64,000 nt of DNA. Source: Tethya wilhelma (taxonomy: Eukaryota > Porifera > Demospongiae > Tethyida > Tethyidae). Shown piece by piece: positions 22,128-31,437 of the stretch. Under the pieces are notes generated by a model. That model made no database searches. It was not told the DNA's origin and saw only the letters and a list, made by a program, of their open reading frames with translations. Location of the stretch: contig CAXIPT010000001.1 in assembly GCA_964030475.1 (NCBI GenBank), positions 9,873,510 to 9,937,509 of the forward strand, in the 5' to 3' direction. Position 1 is the stretch's first letter; each line of letters opens with the position of its first letter. Both the position numbers and the translations under genes were made by a program.

Positions 22128-25100
22128 ATGGAACAGCAAGGTTTCAGTGAATTGTACCCATCCCTTGCCTCAATTGGACTCACAAGTCAACTACTTCTGG
22201 CTGTGGCAGATGACTCGGACAATGGGTCGGATATCGAATCACTTAAGTTATCAAGCGTTACGAACCAAAACATCCTAGAATTGCACTCATTTATGAACAG
22301 ACATTCAGTATGTACATACTATACGTTCTGGCAATGGGTATCACTTCTCAGTGGTGATAATTGGCCAAAGGCAGATTTTCCGACAATAAAATCTATTCGC
22401 CAAAGTGCCCTTAGACTTGCATCGCGAGCAAGTAAACTTAAAAAGATGCCATCTTCAGATACTAAGTCAACTATGATTACCCAATTTTTGAGTCAGAGTT
22501 ATGAGTTACCTCGGGTATTTGTTTCACGTGGTAAAGTTGTCATCTTGTCGGATGAGTCCTCATGTTCGTCATGTTCATCATGTTCATCTTGTATAGAATT
22601 TAAGGATAAATTAAGTGAATCTAAAAAAAAACTATATGATCAGCATAGAAATGGCCAAAAAAAATTAAAAAGAAGAGAAAATTTAATAAAAAAACAAACA
22701 GCTCAAATTCAAGAAGATAGAAAACTTATCAACAAGTTGCAAAGTAGAGCAACAAAGAAAGAGACTCAGGTTAACTTATTAAAAGCAAGGGTTGACCGGT
22801 TGAGACATAGAGTAACCTACTGGCAATCAAAGTATGTTCAGTCTAGTAATAGTAGTAATGATGAAGTAGAAAGTAATGCTATTGCTAAAGAGGCTTGTCT
22901 CAAAGAAGAAATTGGAGAGTTGGAGTTGGCAAACTTAGAGCTTAAAGATCAAGTACAAGAAATTATGACTGATAATAGCGAAAGAATTGTTACTTTTCAG
23001 GGCGGGAAATACACTGATGATGTGAGAGCATGCTGCTACGAGTTACTTTCTCTCAATGTAAGCGTACAGAATGTCAAGCTAGTCATTGAAAGTGTTTTAA
23101 GAAACATTGCTCACAGAGAACCTGATCGTCTACCCAAGAAAACAACCGTATGTGATATGATGTTGGAGTGCCTCACTGTTGCTCAGGCCCACCTCGGTGA
23201 AGAACTGTCAAAAGATGATGGAGTGCATTATACCTTACAGACAGATGGCACAACAAAACATGCCCAGCATTTCGCAACATATGATGTAGTGACTGGTGAA
23301 GAAACGTTTTGTTTGGGTCTTAGGCATGTATTTTCAGGTTCAGCGCAAACAACTCTTGAGACTCTAGTTGAAATTCTTGATGATCTAGATGTTGTTCAAA
23401 AAGAAATTGGCAAAGAGTGTGTGTCCTCAAAGATTATATGTAAACTAAAGAATACCATGTCTGATAGACATGCAGCTGAAAAGCTGTTTTCCACTCTTCT
23501 CTCTGATTATCGTGCAAATATCTTACCAGATATTGTATCTGGATGGGATCAGATGACAAGCAGTGAACATGAACAGTTGACGAGGATGAACAACTTCTTT
23601 TGCAGATTACATTTTCTGGTCGGACTTGCAGAGGCTGCTGAAGAGACTTTGAAAACTTGGGAAGGTACATTTGATGAAGAGACTACTTACACTAAATCAT
23701 CTGGTACACAAAGACTGATCAGAACTGCATGCAAAGCATTCCATCATAGAGGGTCCGAACAAGCTGGATGCTCCACACACTTTAGAACATACCTGAGACA
23801 CAAAGGATTGACGAAAATCCCATTAGCTTCATTCGTTGGAAATCGTTTTAATATCTTATTTTACGATGCAGCAGGGATATATTATCTGAAATCTCACATG
23901 AAAGAGTATCTGTCAAATTATCATGGTAGTTCGCTCAATCGTCTTCTCCAGAGTGTGTACAAGGACCTCCAGTCACCAATATATATTGCAGCTTGTAAGG
24001 CACTTGGGATTATCGACAAGTTAGTTACAGGGCCTTTTTGGAGGCATTTGCAGACTTCTTCTGTCTCTATCTTGGAGATGAGTGCTACATATACCCGTAT
24101 GAGGGATACCTTTGAACAATGGAGTCAAGATGCTCAGAAAGTATTAGAGAATGAGACCCTATTGTTTCCTGATACTACATCTGCAATGGATGATGTAATG
24201 GAGTGCCTGTATGAAGCTACTGACAATGACCACCTAGTTCAAGAACTGCTACAGCTTATATTTAAAAGCTTTTCATTAACAGTGGAGAGGTTACTTATAG
24301 ACCACTTACCTGGTGGTGATTTTCATAATGTAACGGATCCAACTATCTTGTGTGAAACCCAGTCTGTTCCATTAACCAATGTAGTGCCAGAAAGGGATTT
24401 TGCCATTCTTGATCGGTTAATGAGCCAAAAGCCCAACGCCTCGTACATTGCCCTCGAGTCTATGATTCTGTTTTCTCAGAATAAGTCTTCTGCATGGCTC
24501 AAACACAAATCCCCTGATGAAGTGCAAAGATTGTTTCAAGCTGCCAGAAAGTTGTCGAAAGTTCACAGACAAAATTTTAAGAAAAGGAGAGAAGAAATAG
24601 AAACTAAGCGTAGAGAACTATTACTTCAAAAAGAAAGAGAGTTGATTAAGAAGCGTGAAAAAGACTTGAAGGAAAAAGAAGAACTAACGTTAAAGGTGCA
24701 GAAGTATGGTTTGTGGACGACTAATGATGAGGTAGAAACCCAGTTGGCACTCTTAAAGAGCAAGAAAGGGAAATCTGATGCTCTTAAAGTACAGCTTAAC
24801 TTTAGAAAGAAAGTTCTCAACCAACAAGTTGATAACAAACAGCTCTTTCAGTTTTCACACAACCGTAGAGCATTTTCATGTGAAGAACTGGCAAAAAACT
24901 TGTGCAGTATCTTGACTACAAATTCTATTCAGACTCTCAATACTGAAACAAATCGAATTGAATTAACTATAGAACAACTCTTGAAAGATCCAGAACTTCT
25001 TTTGTACAGACGTATCAAGCACTTATTTAATTGTAATGGAAAGGATGTATGGTACAATGGAACCGTGTTATCATATGACAAGGAAACTGAGCAGTTTCGT

Positions 25101-25184
25101 GTCGCATATGATAGCGAAGAGGAGGTGTTTTCATTCCCTTTACTGGACGATCTCAATAATGGAGAATTAATCATAATATGCTAA
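22128..25184 (+). CDS. 1018-aa RNase H-fold (DDE-type) transposase with coiled coils and Tudor-like tail
   Basis: One uninterrupted frame. It begins six bases after the predicted splice acceptor in a good start context (AAAAAGATGG). Order of parts: an acidic N-terminus; a Ser-Cys run of SSC units at about 144-152; a coiled coil at about 155-245 with a second helix to about 290; then the core. I assign D373 (LQTDGTTKHA), D446 (TMSDRHAAEK), a CRLH at 492-495 that fits the C/D-x2-H motif seen between the second D and the E of several eukaryotic transposase superfamilies, and E755 (NVVPERDFAI), placed like the hAT catalytic Glu. The 309-residue gap between D446 and E755 would be a helical insertion. 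A charged helix (about 815-865) follows, and the last 50 residues (GKDVWYNGTVLSYDKETEQF) look Tudor/agenet-like, suggesting chromatin binding. Homologues probably exist in cnidarians and fish (ERDF...KPNA-type tail), from memory. The catalytic assignment is inference. Confidence 0.8.
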   Translation: MEQQGFSELYPSLASIGLTSQLLLAVADDSDNGSDIESLKLSSVTNQNILELHSFMNRHSVCTYYTFWQWVSLLSGDNWPKADFPTIKSIRQSALRLASRASKLKKMPSSDTKSTMITQFLSQSYELPRVFVSRGKVVILSDESSCSSCSSCSSCIEFKDKLSESKKKLYDQHRNGQKKLKRRENLIKKQTAQIQEDRKLINKLQSRATKKETQVNLLKARVDRLRHRVTYWQSKYVQSSNSSNDEVESNAIAKEACLKEEIGELELANLELKDQVQEIMTDNSERIVTFQGGKYTDDVRACCYELLSLNVSVQNVKLVIESVLRNIAHREPDRLPKKTTVCDMMLECLTVAQAHLGEELSKDDGVHYTLQTDGTTKHAQHFATYDVVTGEETFCLGLRHVFSGSAQTTLETLVEILDDLDVVQKEIGKECVSSKIICKLKNTMSDRHAAEKLFSTLLSDYRANILPDIVSGWDQMTSSEHEQLTRMNNFFCRLHFLVGLAEAAEETLKTWEGTFDEETTYTKSSGTQRLIRTACKAFHHRGSEQAGCSTHFRTYLRHKGLTKIPLASFVGNRFNILFYDAAGIYYLKSHMKEYLSNYHGSSLNRLLQSVYKDLQSPIYIAACKALGIIDKLVTGPFWRHLQTSSVSILEMSATYTRMRDTFEQWSQDAQKVLENETLLFPDTTSAMDDVMECLYEATDNDHLVQELLQLIFKSFSLTVERLLIDHLPGGDFHNVTDPTILCETQSVPLTNVVPERDFAILDRLMSQKPNASYIALESMILFSQNKSSAWLKHKSPDEVQRLFQAARKLSKVHRQNFKKRREEIETKRRELLLQKERELIKKREKDLKEKEELTLKVQKYGLWTTNDEVETQLALLKSKKGKSDALKVQLNFRKKVLNQQVDNKQLFQFSHNRRAFSCEELAKNLCSILTTNSIQTLNTETNRIELTIEQLLKDPELLLYRRIKHLFNCNGKDVWYNGTVLSYDKETEQFRVAYDSEEEVFSFPLLDDLNNGELIIIC

Positions 25185-25399
25185 CTTTTATTTGTTGCAT
25201 ATACTGTTGATCGACGGTCAGTTCTGAGATGTGTATAATATGTGTTTGTGTGTGCCATGCATAGTCACAGTGTTTGCTAATGAAATTATGTCTTGCTGTT
25301 GTCTGTTTTGTCAAAGATATTTTTGTTTTGTGAATGTGATAACTAGATTTATAAATTATTGAGTTATTTCTACTCTGGGGTGCATAATTGTTAAATGTA

Positions 25400-25405
25400 A
25401 ATAAA
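25400..25405 (+). terminator. AATAAA poly(A) signal of the transposase gene
   Basis: AATAAA lies 216 bp after the stop codon and inside the element, before its right terminal repeat. It is the first perfect signal after the ORF. Confidence 0.6.
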
Positions 25406-25675
25406 TTTTCCCTTCAAAATGACCTGTATTACCGTTACGTCGTTTAATTAGATCAAATCACGTGATTGTGCCATCCGCGCGTATTAAATTTAACGAAAAT
25501 CGCGGAGAAAAAAAATTGAAATCATGTATACAAACGAAGCTTTCTTGCGCGTTTACCACTGTCAAAAGTAGATATATTATATATCATTCTGTTCAGAAAA
25601 GAGTGAAAATTATTACTGAAGTGTTAATTGTTTGCTTCAAAGAAATAAATTTTTTTCCTGGAGTCGCTACAAATA

Positions 25676-26189
25676 GGTAACCATTGATTTGCTGCAGCCT
25701 ACCAATGGGCTGTACATACAGTTTAAAAGTATGTTGTATCAATTATATTTCTATATTTATAGGGATAGCCCCACTGTGAGGAATTTGAACAAACTTATGA
25801 AGTACTTTAAACTGTTTTTGAGATTATAATTAAGTTGGTTTTTTTTTTGGTTGTTTTATGGTACAAATTTACTGGTGCATGACTTAATAATCTTTTCAAC
25901 TCAAGTGTAATCACAACATTCAAATATATAGAAAAAAGTTATGCTCCATCCAGTACTGGTTCGACAGACAGACATCTCAGCTGTACAAACTTACAACCAT
26001 GGACAGAACTATTGACTTGATTCAAAGTCCAATAATGAAACTTGTGTGCAGCTGGTGAGCAGCCAATCTATTCATACCTAGTATCTTGTTAATAAGTTAG
26101 TTCTCCCAATTGTAATGTAGACACAAAGGCTATACTATTCTCACATTGTACCTATATATACAAACTTATAGTTCTGTACCAGATCAGAG
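25676..26189. other. Host flank right of the transposon, unassigned
   Basis: AT-rich, with no frame of note and no repeat recognised. Confidence 0.45.
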
Positions 26190-26296
26190 GCACCTTTGCT
26201 GAGCTGGCAAGTCCGTTAATTGCATTTCAATCATGTGACTGCAATACTCACGTGCACCTGTTTGCCAGCTGAGCAAAGGCACACTCATGTCGTACC
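26190..26296. mobile_element. Foldback MITE fragment (GGTACGACAT family)
   Basis: CACCTTTGCTGAGCTGGCAA on the left is inverted on the right as TTTGCCAGCTGAGCAAAGGC, followed by GTCGTACC. The outer left end is missing. A more complete copy is at 34924-35060. Confidence 0.65.
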
Positions 26297-26659
26297 TCCT
26301 CTGGTACCAGATAAGATCTACAGAGCACATGCACATCTTGATCAGTTAGAAACAAAATGGATGCCCATGAGGTAAAGTAAGCCATGTGCTGGTAATGCTC
26401 CACCTGGCCCAGCGGCTGAGCCTGGCATCAGTATAGGCCAGAGAGAGCCTGCAGCTGAGTTGTTCACAATACGCTTTATACATATGGCCCAGGTTAGCCA
26501 CATAGCCAACTGTGGTAAAGCAGCAAATGTCACAGATGATCAACCAGATAAGCTTTTGCTATGATTATTGGAATGCTCACCTGCTGTCAGATAGTGAAGT
26601 CTAACTATAAATTTGAACCACTGATGCATTAGTTTCTATGTAAAAATGTATGCATGCCC
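26297..26659. other. Unassigned
   Basis: Two overlapping minus frames of about 64 codons (26342-26543) have no motif. No gene is called. Confidence 0.4.
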
Positions 26660-26849
26660 TACGAATTCTAGATAACGCACACCAAATCAGTAGGCGTGGT
26701 CTCGAAGCTAAGTGCTCAAAGAGCCTCGAATCTCAGCAACTACAGTGTTTTGGAAAGAAAAAATATATGTTTACAAGATCAATCAGAGTTATGAACGTAA
26801 GTACCATCAATTTTGTCGCTAGAGCAGCCTTTGTTGAGATTTCGATGGA

Positions 26850-26886
<37 letters not shown>

Positions 26887-26920
26887 ATGACTACCGTAAT
26901 CCTCGGCACGTGCGTAATAA
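26660..26920 (+). repeat. Dispersed repeat E, uninterrupted copy with (ACAG)n
   Basis: It matches 15885-16505 without the inserted MITE. An ACAG microsatellite of about nine units sits at 26850-26884. This copy shows the empty site GAACGTAAGTACC for the insertion at 16019. Confidence 0.8.
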
Positions 26921-26943
26921 GACACTGAAATTATTTGATTTAG

Positions 26944-27337
26944 AACCACAGAGAACAGGAAGTAGATGATGTAAGTTAACAATGAATACTATGTACATAT
27001 TATAGGTCTGCTTTGCAGGCAATCACAATTGACTATCTCTCCATGATAACCATTTCACACGTATATGGACAAAGGGCATTCGCATCTATTCAATGATGTC
27101 TAAAATGATTATTGCAATGTACTTGGCAATCAAACTTGTATACAGGATGTGTTTTATGACGATGAACACGAGAATGTCGTAGAATTTGATATTAAGAATC
27201 TAACAGATGAAGAAATCGAAGATGAAAACAGGCTTTCAAGGCCGAATTTACGATTAATGACAGTGTTTACAGAGTATGTAAAACTTGCACGTGATGTTGA
27301 CAAAATATTTTACTATATTCAAAATGTGTACCAATAG
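26944..27337 (+). CDS. Acidic two-exon gene fragment, copy 2
   Basis: A 27-nt block (26944-26970, after TTTAG, ending at GTAAGT) reads NHREQEVDD. After a TATACAG acceptor, a second exon (27146-27337) reads DVFYDDEHENVVEFDIKNLT, then DEEIEDENRLSRPNLRLMTV, and stops at TAG. It corresponds to exon 2 of copy 1 at 20477 and stays in frame where copy 1 is shifted. The Asp/Glu-rich stretch is not diagnostic. No upstream exon like that at 20243 was found here. It could be the tail of a host gene or of an old transposon gene; I do not recognise it. Confidence 0.4.
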
Positions 27338-27339
27338 CT

Positions 27340-27830
27340 AAGTTTGTCATACTCTACATACTGGTGTAGTGTGGTGGACCAATTCACTTGTGTGTGCTCA
27401 CAAAGTATGTAATATATAGCTACGAACTGAATATAGTATTTAACACGTCACATGATAATGACTAAATGTGTTCGGCCAACAAAACCAGTGACATTCTTGC
27501 ATCAGACTCTACATACTGGTGTAGTATGGTGGACCAATTCACTTGTGTGTGCTCACAAAGTATGTATTAGCTATGAACAGAATTCAATTCAGGGTGGTAA
27601 TGATCAAACACGATCGGACAACAAAACCAATGATATATTTCTATTCTTCACATCAAATGCTACATATACTGATGTGGTTTGAAGGCCTAAATGCTTTTAG
27701 TGTGGTCACTATAGGTAGCCATTAGCTAATTCAAACTGTGTGTAAGAGTATGTATAGTAACACGTCACACAGGGTGGTAACAATCAAACATGATCGGACA
27801 ACAAAACCAATTATTCCTATTCTTTACATC
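27340..27830 (+). repeat. Repeat D cluster, second array
   Basis: Two to three units with CTACATACTGGTGTAGTNTG-type, GTGTGTGCTCACAAAGTATG and ACAACAAAACCA blocks, as at 20690-21480, in the same orientation. Confidence 0.8.
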
Positions 27831-27840
27831 GAATACTAGA

Positions 27841-28440
27841 CTGACAAACATTGGAAATGTAATGAGACACAGGAATGGCTAAATCGTAAAAAGAATGCAA
27901 ACAAAATGGAATGGCTGTTAGAGTGTGTGCAGAATTCTTCCTGTATGGGCTGCATTTAACAATCTCCTTATTGAGTCTCTCATTTTGCCCACAGGAAGAA
28001 TTCCTTACACACTCTAACAGCCATTCCATCTTGTTTGCATTCTTTTTACGATTTAGCCATTCCTGTTACATTTCCAATGTTTGTTTTACTTGTTTGTTCT
28101 CATTTTTCCATAATTCTACAAATTACTGGTGTGTATAGCTAGCTACTGAGCTAGTAGTCTGGCAAGCCAGACTCGCTCACTGAGCCAGCGGCGGGCTGCT
28201 GAGCTGGTAAGTTGTGTAGCCTGAAGTGAAACACACATCTCTGTCATTTGGAGGCAGGAGCTGTATCATAACATTGCCTTTCTATATGTTATGATAATCA
28301 AAGTCCTTATTCATTTCTTAAGAGCAACCAGGTATCACAAAATAGTTCGAGGCAACTTCAGTGAATTTAATTCCAAATAACGCACACTTTTGTGTGTGGA
28401 AAGGGTTGTCAATTCGAAGCTAATGAATTATGCAATGACT
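27841..28440 (-). repeat. Modular repeat, foldback C then B and the A end, minus orientation
   Basis: A well-preserved foldback at 27841-28100 (arms with ACAAAATGGAATGGCTGTTA and TAACAGCCATTCCATCTTGT) is followed by module B inverted and by the A terminus ATTCCAAATAACGCACAC near 28369. The order is therefore A-B-C read on the minus strand. Confidence 0.8.
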
Positions 28441-28683
28441 TGGACGTGTCTTGTAGTAGGCGAATTGATTACACCATGCATTCATGATGGAGTGCCTGGC
28501 CTGTTAGAAATCCTAATCCTAAATGGTCACCAATAACTAGTACTCCCAGTCCAGTAGCATCTAGAACTAGAACTAAACGTAGTAATTTAGTGTTCTGGCT
28601 GCCAGTTTTGTCTGGCTGACCCTCAGTGCATAGCTTTTCCTGTCATTATATTATGTCTGTCAATCATTTGTGCACTGTAAAGC

Positions 28684-28717
<34 letters not shown>
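28684..28717. repeat. (AAT)n microsatellite
   Basis: About eleven AAT units. On the minus strand it interrupts the tyrosine-recombinase relic immediately after its NHSL box. Confidence 0.9.
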
Positions 28718-28718
28718 G

Positions 28719-29360
28719 ACTATGATTTGTTTTGCGTCCTTGGATTCCAGCAGAAATGCACATGTTCTTAACTGAGCTAGGTATTTTGTCCGATAGGAAC
28801 CGAACTATACCATGGTGCACCTGGATTGAAATTCTTTCAAGAGGCCTAACATAGAACAAGTCTTTCTCTACAGCATCTGATGGTAGCTTGCTTATATAGA
28901 TTGTCAAGAATGTGGACTGGACACCGTTCACCTGCTTCTGGAGTTGGAAATAGTGGTACTATCTTGCTCTTCACTCAAAGCTGCTTGAAACTGTCATTTC
29001 TATTTTTTGTGACATTTTCTACTTACACATACTTGTCATCATAGCGTTTTAGCTGAGATAAGTGTAATCCTCTATGCTCTTGTCCTCCACGTATAGACAA
29101 AACACCTTCCCAACAGTGAAAAATGCAGCATTTTGCAAGCCAGTCGGGGTCTTCACGTCAATGATGCCTTCTCTCCACATGCAGCTGATCTTCTTCCTCA
29201 CTTGATAAAAATTCTGCATGTTTTGTCTCTCTTCCGATTCCTTCTGAATGCAAATTATGAAAGAATGAATCAAGTGTTCCATGTAGCTGCTTGAATCGAT
29301 TATCCTTCTTATCCATGAAGTTTGGACATGAGGCATTCTTGCTCCTCATGTGTCTCAGTA
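28719..29360 (-). pseudogene. Crypton-type / DUF3504 tyrosine-recombinase relic
   Basis: Read on the minus strand, three frames give consecutive blocks: NPTFMD-like KNASCPNFMDKKDNRFKQLH, GTLDSFFHNLHSEGIGRETK and AEFLSSEEEDQL; then IIDVKTPTGLQNAAFFTVGK with VFCL; then GGQEHRGLHLSQLKRYDDKY; and finally FYVRPLERI with MCISAGIQGRKTNHSL. This order matches the DUF3504 domain of ZMYM2/QRICH1-like proteins, which derives from Crypton tyrosine recombinases (established). The GGQEHR block is where the first catalytic Arg region lies, and NHSL begins the H-x-x-R box. That box is cut off by the AAT microsatellite, so the final Arg, His/Trp and Tyr are missing. Frameshifts make it inactive. Confidence 0.65.
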
Positions 29361-30490
29361 TACCACAGAGGAGTCGGGAGGTACTTTTGCTATCGCTTAT
29401 TTAATTAGTGAATCGTGAAGGGGTGTGTCCAAGATTTCTATATCAAAATATACCATTGAAAATAAAAGTATTCAGGAGGTGCTGGAGATCATTTTCGTGC
29501 AAAAACTAGCAACTGGAAGTTGTCTTCGAACAAGTGACCGGAAATTAGACCACATCAAAGTACTTCAATTTGACCGTAGGCACTTAAAAAAAAATAGTGT
29601 ATGGGTGTGTCTTGTGCATGCAATAGGATGGCTGTGTAGTGCTACGCATGAAAATGTGCAGCAAGTTTGCAGGATGGCTAGCGGAGAGTATGTGCTAGCT
29701 GTGACTTCAAAGTTTGGTTTGGCATATCCAATCAAGCGTGTGTTGAGTGTGATTGACTTTTGACCTCTGACCTTTAACCCCTCTGCCACATAGGTGAGCT
29801 CAAAGTGAGTCTGTAAATTTGTATACAACCCATTTTTCTTCCCTGGTGGAGAGGAGAGAGAGACAGTGAGGTATGTGAGCTTGTAGGGTGTTTGTGTGTC
29901 TTGAATATCTTGCTGAGTTTTTGACTGGGTGGGAGCAATTTTCCTGTTATACATTTTGTGAGAGAATGTGATTGTCAAGTGTATACGGAGCCTTCTACAG
30001 ACTTGATGAGCAGTTTTTTGCTCTTTTTTTCAACGTACATTTTTTCGTTCATCTGTTGTCTTTCAAGCCGCCTGGTAGTTGTTCCCTGTGAGTGAGTGGC
30101 AATGGCAGAAAAATCCATTTTAGAGAGCAACTAAATTTGACCTTTGACCCTTTTGAGCAATAATCAGCCATTTTGAGACCAAATCCTCTTGGCTTTGAGA
30201 GAGTTTCTATGAGCCTATGAATATCATTACTGATCCCCGCCCACTCAAAAACCTCTAACCTTAAGGTTGCCATACTTTCACAATTTTAGCTCTACTGAAA
30301 CAAAAACACTGAGTCTGTACGTACCAGGAGAGTCCTGACATAAAACAAAACAATTTTTTCATAATTATGTCAGAACGTACAATTATTTATTATTATTATT
30401 ATTATTTATTTATAAACACACCACCAAGAGGTGCAACAGGGAAAAGGGAAGGGTAATTAAAAAAGAAAACTACTTTAAAACTTATTATAT
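29361..30490. other. Unassigned
   Basis: A plus frame of 112 codons (29425-29763) and an overlapping minus frame of 137 codons (29565-29978) have no recognisable motifs and cannot both be real. A short ATT-type microsatellite is at 30387-30411. No gene is called. Confidence 0.4.
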
Positions 30491-31437
30491 TAATAAGAGG
30501 AGGAGTCCAAACTCGATAATTTCGACTTCTTTCTTGTGCGGTGGGCGATTGGTGACCAAAAAGAGTCCTCTGTAGTTTCTATTTGAAATCCAGACACCCG
30601 AAGTCTAAACTCATACTCAACAGAACAGCCACGTGAGTCTTCAATATCAAGATCACTTGAATCAGTTGATCCAGCTCCTACCTTCGCAGCACGCCGACTA
30701 AACTTGACAGGTGACTACCTAAAAGTGCTATCCCCTCTATCTACGCAGATACTAGGAGTATCCTTCATCTCATGATAGAACACTGGGAGAGATATGTCTG
30801 AGGGACTGAGCTGAGACTTGGGGATAGTGAGCTCAGGGCACAGTGTGAGATCCAAACTGGTGTCAACAGAAACTGAAGACAGAGAGTCACTGTCAACACA
30901 TGACACCGACCTGGGCTGGTACATTGGCAAAGATGTCACAGTAGTAGGGAGACAAGACCCTTCATTGACAACAGCATTGACAGCGCTTGTATTGACTGAT
31001 GGTTGACTATCATCTATCAAGCTCAAGGATTTAGGCTACAGTGCACAGTCAGCAACAGATTCACTATTACAATCTAGATCCGACACATAACACTTAGAGG
31101 TCCGAGAGGTCTTGTTAGCTTCTGAGTCAACAACTTGAAGCTGCCTATTTTGTCTTCTAACTCTCCTCTTTTCAGACTGATTTAGTCATCCTACTAGTAT
31201 GATTACTCTTGGCCATCACAGCAGCACCAGGAGAGGGGTTGTTAGGCCAAAATAGAGACACTGATAGGCCAGAGGCAGTCTGTCTAACATTCCAAGAGGC
31301 CTCTGCGCAGTGAGTTTGGCACCAGCCTCTTGCATACTGACAAGGGCTGAGAGTGGGAAGCCCAACCTATGTAGAGTTTCAAGCACACCATCCACAACAA
31401 TCACAGAGATTCTCTTGGACACAGAAGCAGCCATCTG
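30491..31437 (-). pseudogene. Unrecognised minus-strand coding relic with in-frame TAG codons
   Basis: An ATG at 31434 opens MAASVSKRISVIVVDGVLET and about 70 further codons. After a frameshift near 31170 a basic stretch (SEKRRVRRQNRQLQVVDSEA) leads into one frame that stays open to a TAA at about 30491, except for two in-frame TAGs (31036-31038 and 30716-30718). The middle is Ser/Thr-rich (VSCVDSDSLSSVSVDTSLDL), and the end reads SFWSPIAHRTRKKSKLSSLD. Codons on both sides of each TAG look like protein rather than random sequence. I do not recognise the family. Its make-up would suit an ORF1 or a gag-like product of a retroelement, but that is a guess. Lesions make it a probable pseudogene. 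Confidence 0.4.

Larger units (their letters stand above)
21767..25675 (+). mobile_element. Intact 3.9-kb DNA transposon with a 1018-aa transposase
   Basis: The element proper is 21772-25670. The left end reads GTAGCGACTCCGGAAGTT, and the right end read on the other strand is GTAGCGACTCCAGGAAAAA: 11 bp identical, then GGAA after a one-base gap. The pentamer AAATA directly flanks both ends (21767-21771 and 25671-25675), a 5-bp target-site duplication. Both subterminal regions contain a TCACGTG motif near the ends (about 21829 and 25458). The element has one gene, a 5'UTR intron and a poly(A) signal. Everything needed for an autonomous element is present and undamaged, so it is young and may be active. 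The superfamily is not settled: the ends and the 5-bp duplication do not match a class I can name with confidence. Confidence 0.85.

Noticed and set aside
22090..22278. Overlapping 62-codon frame at the start of the transposase
   Set aside because: It begins within the predicted 5'UTR intron and lies in another frame from the 1018-codon ORF.
29425..29978. Opposed 112- and 137-codon frames
   Set aside because: They overlap on opposite strands, neither has a recognisable motif, and neither is bounded by splice or start signals.
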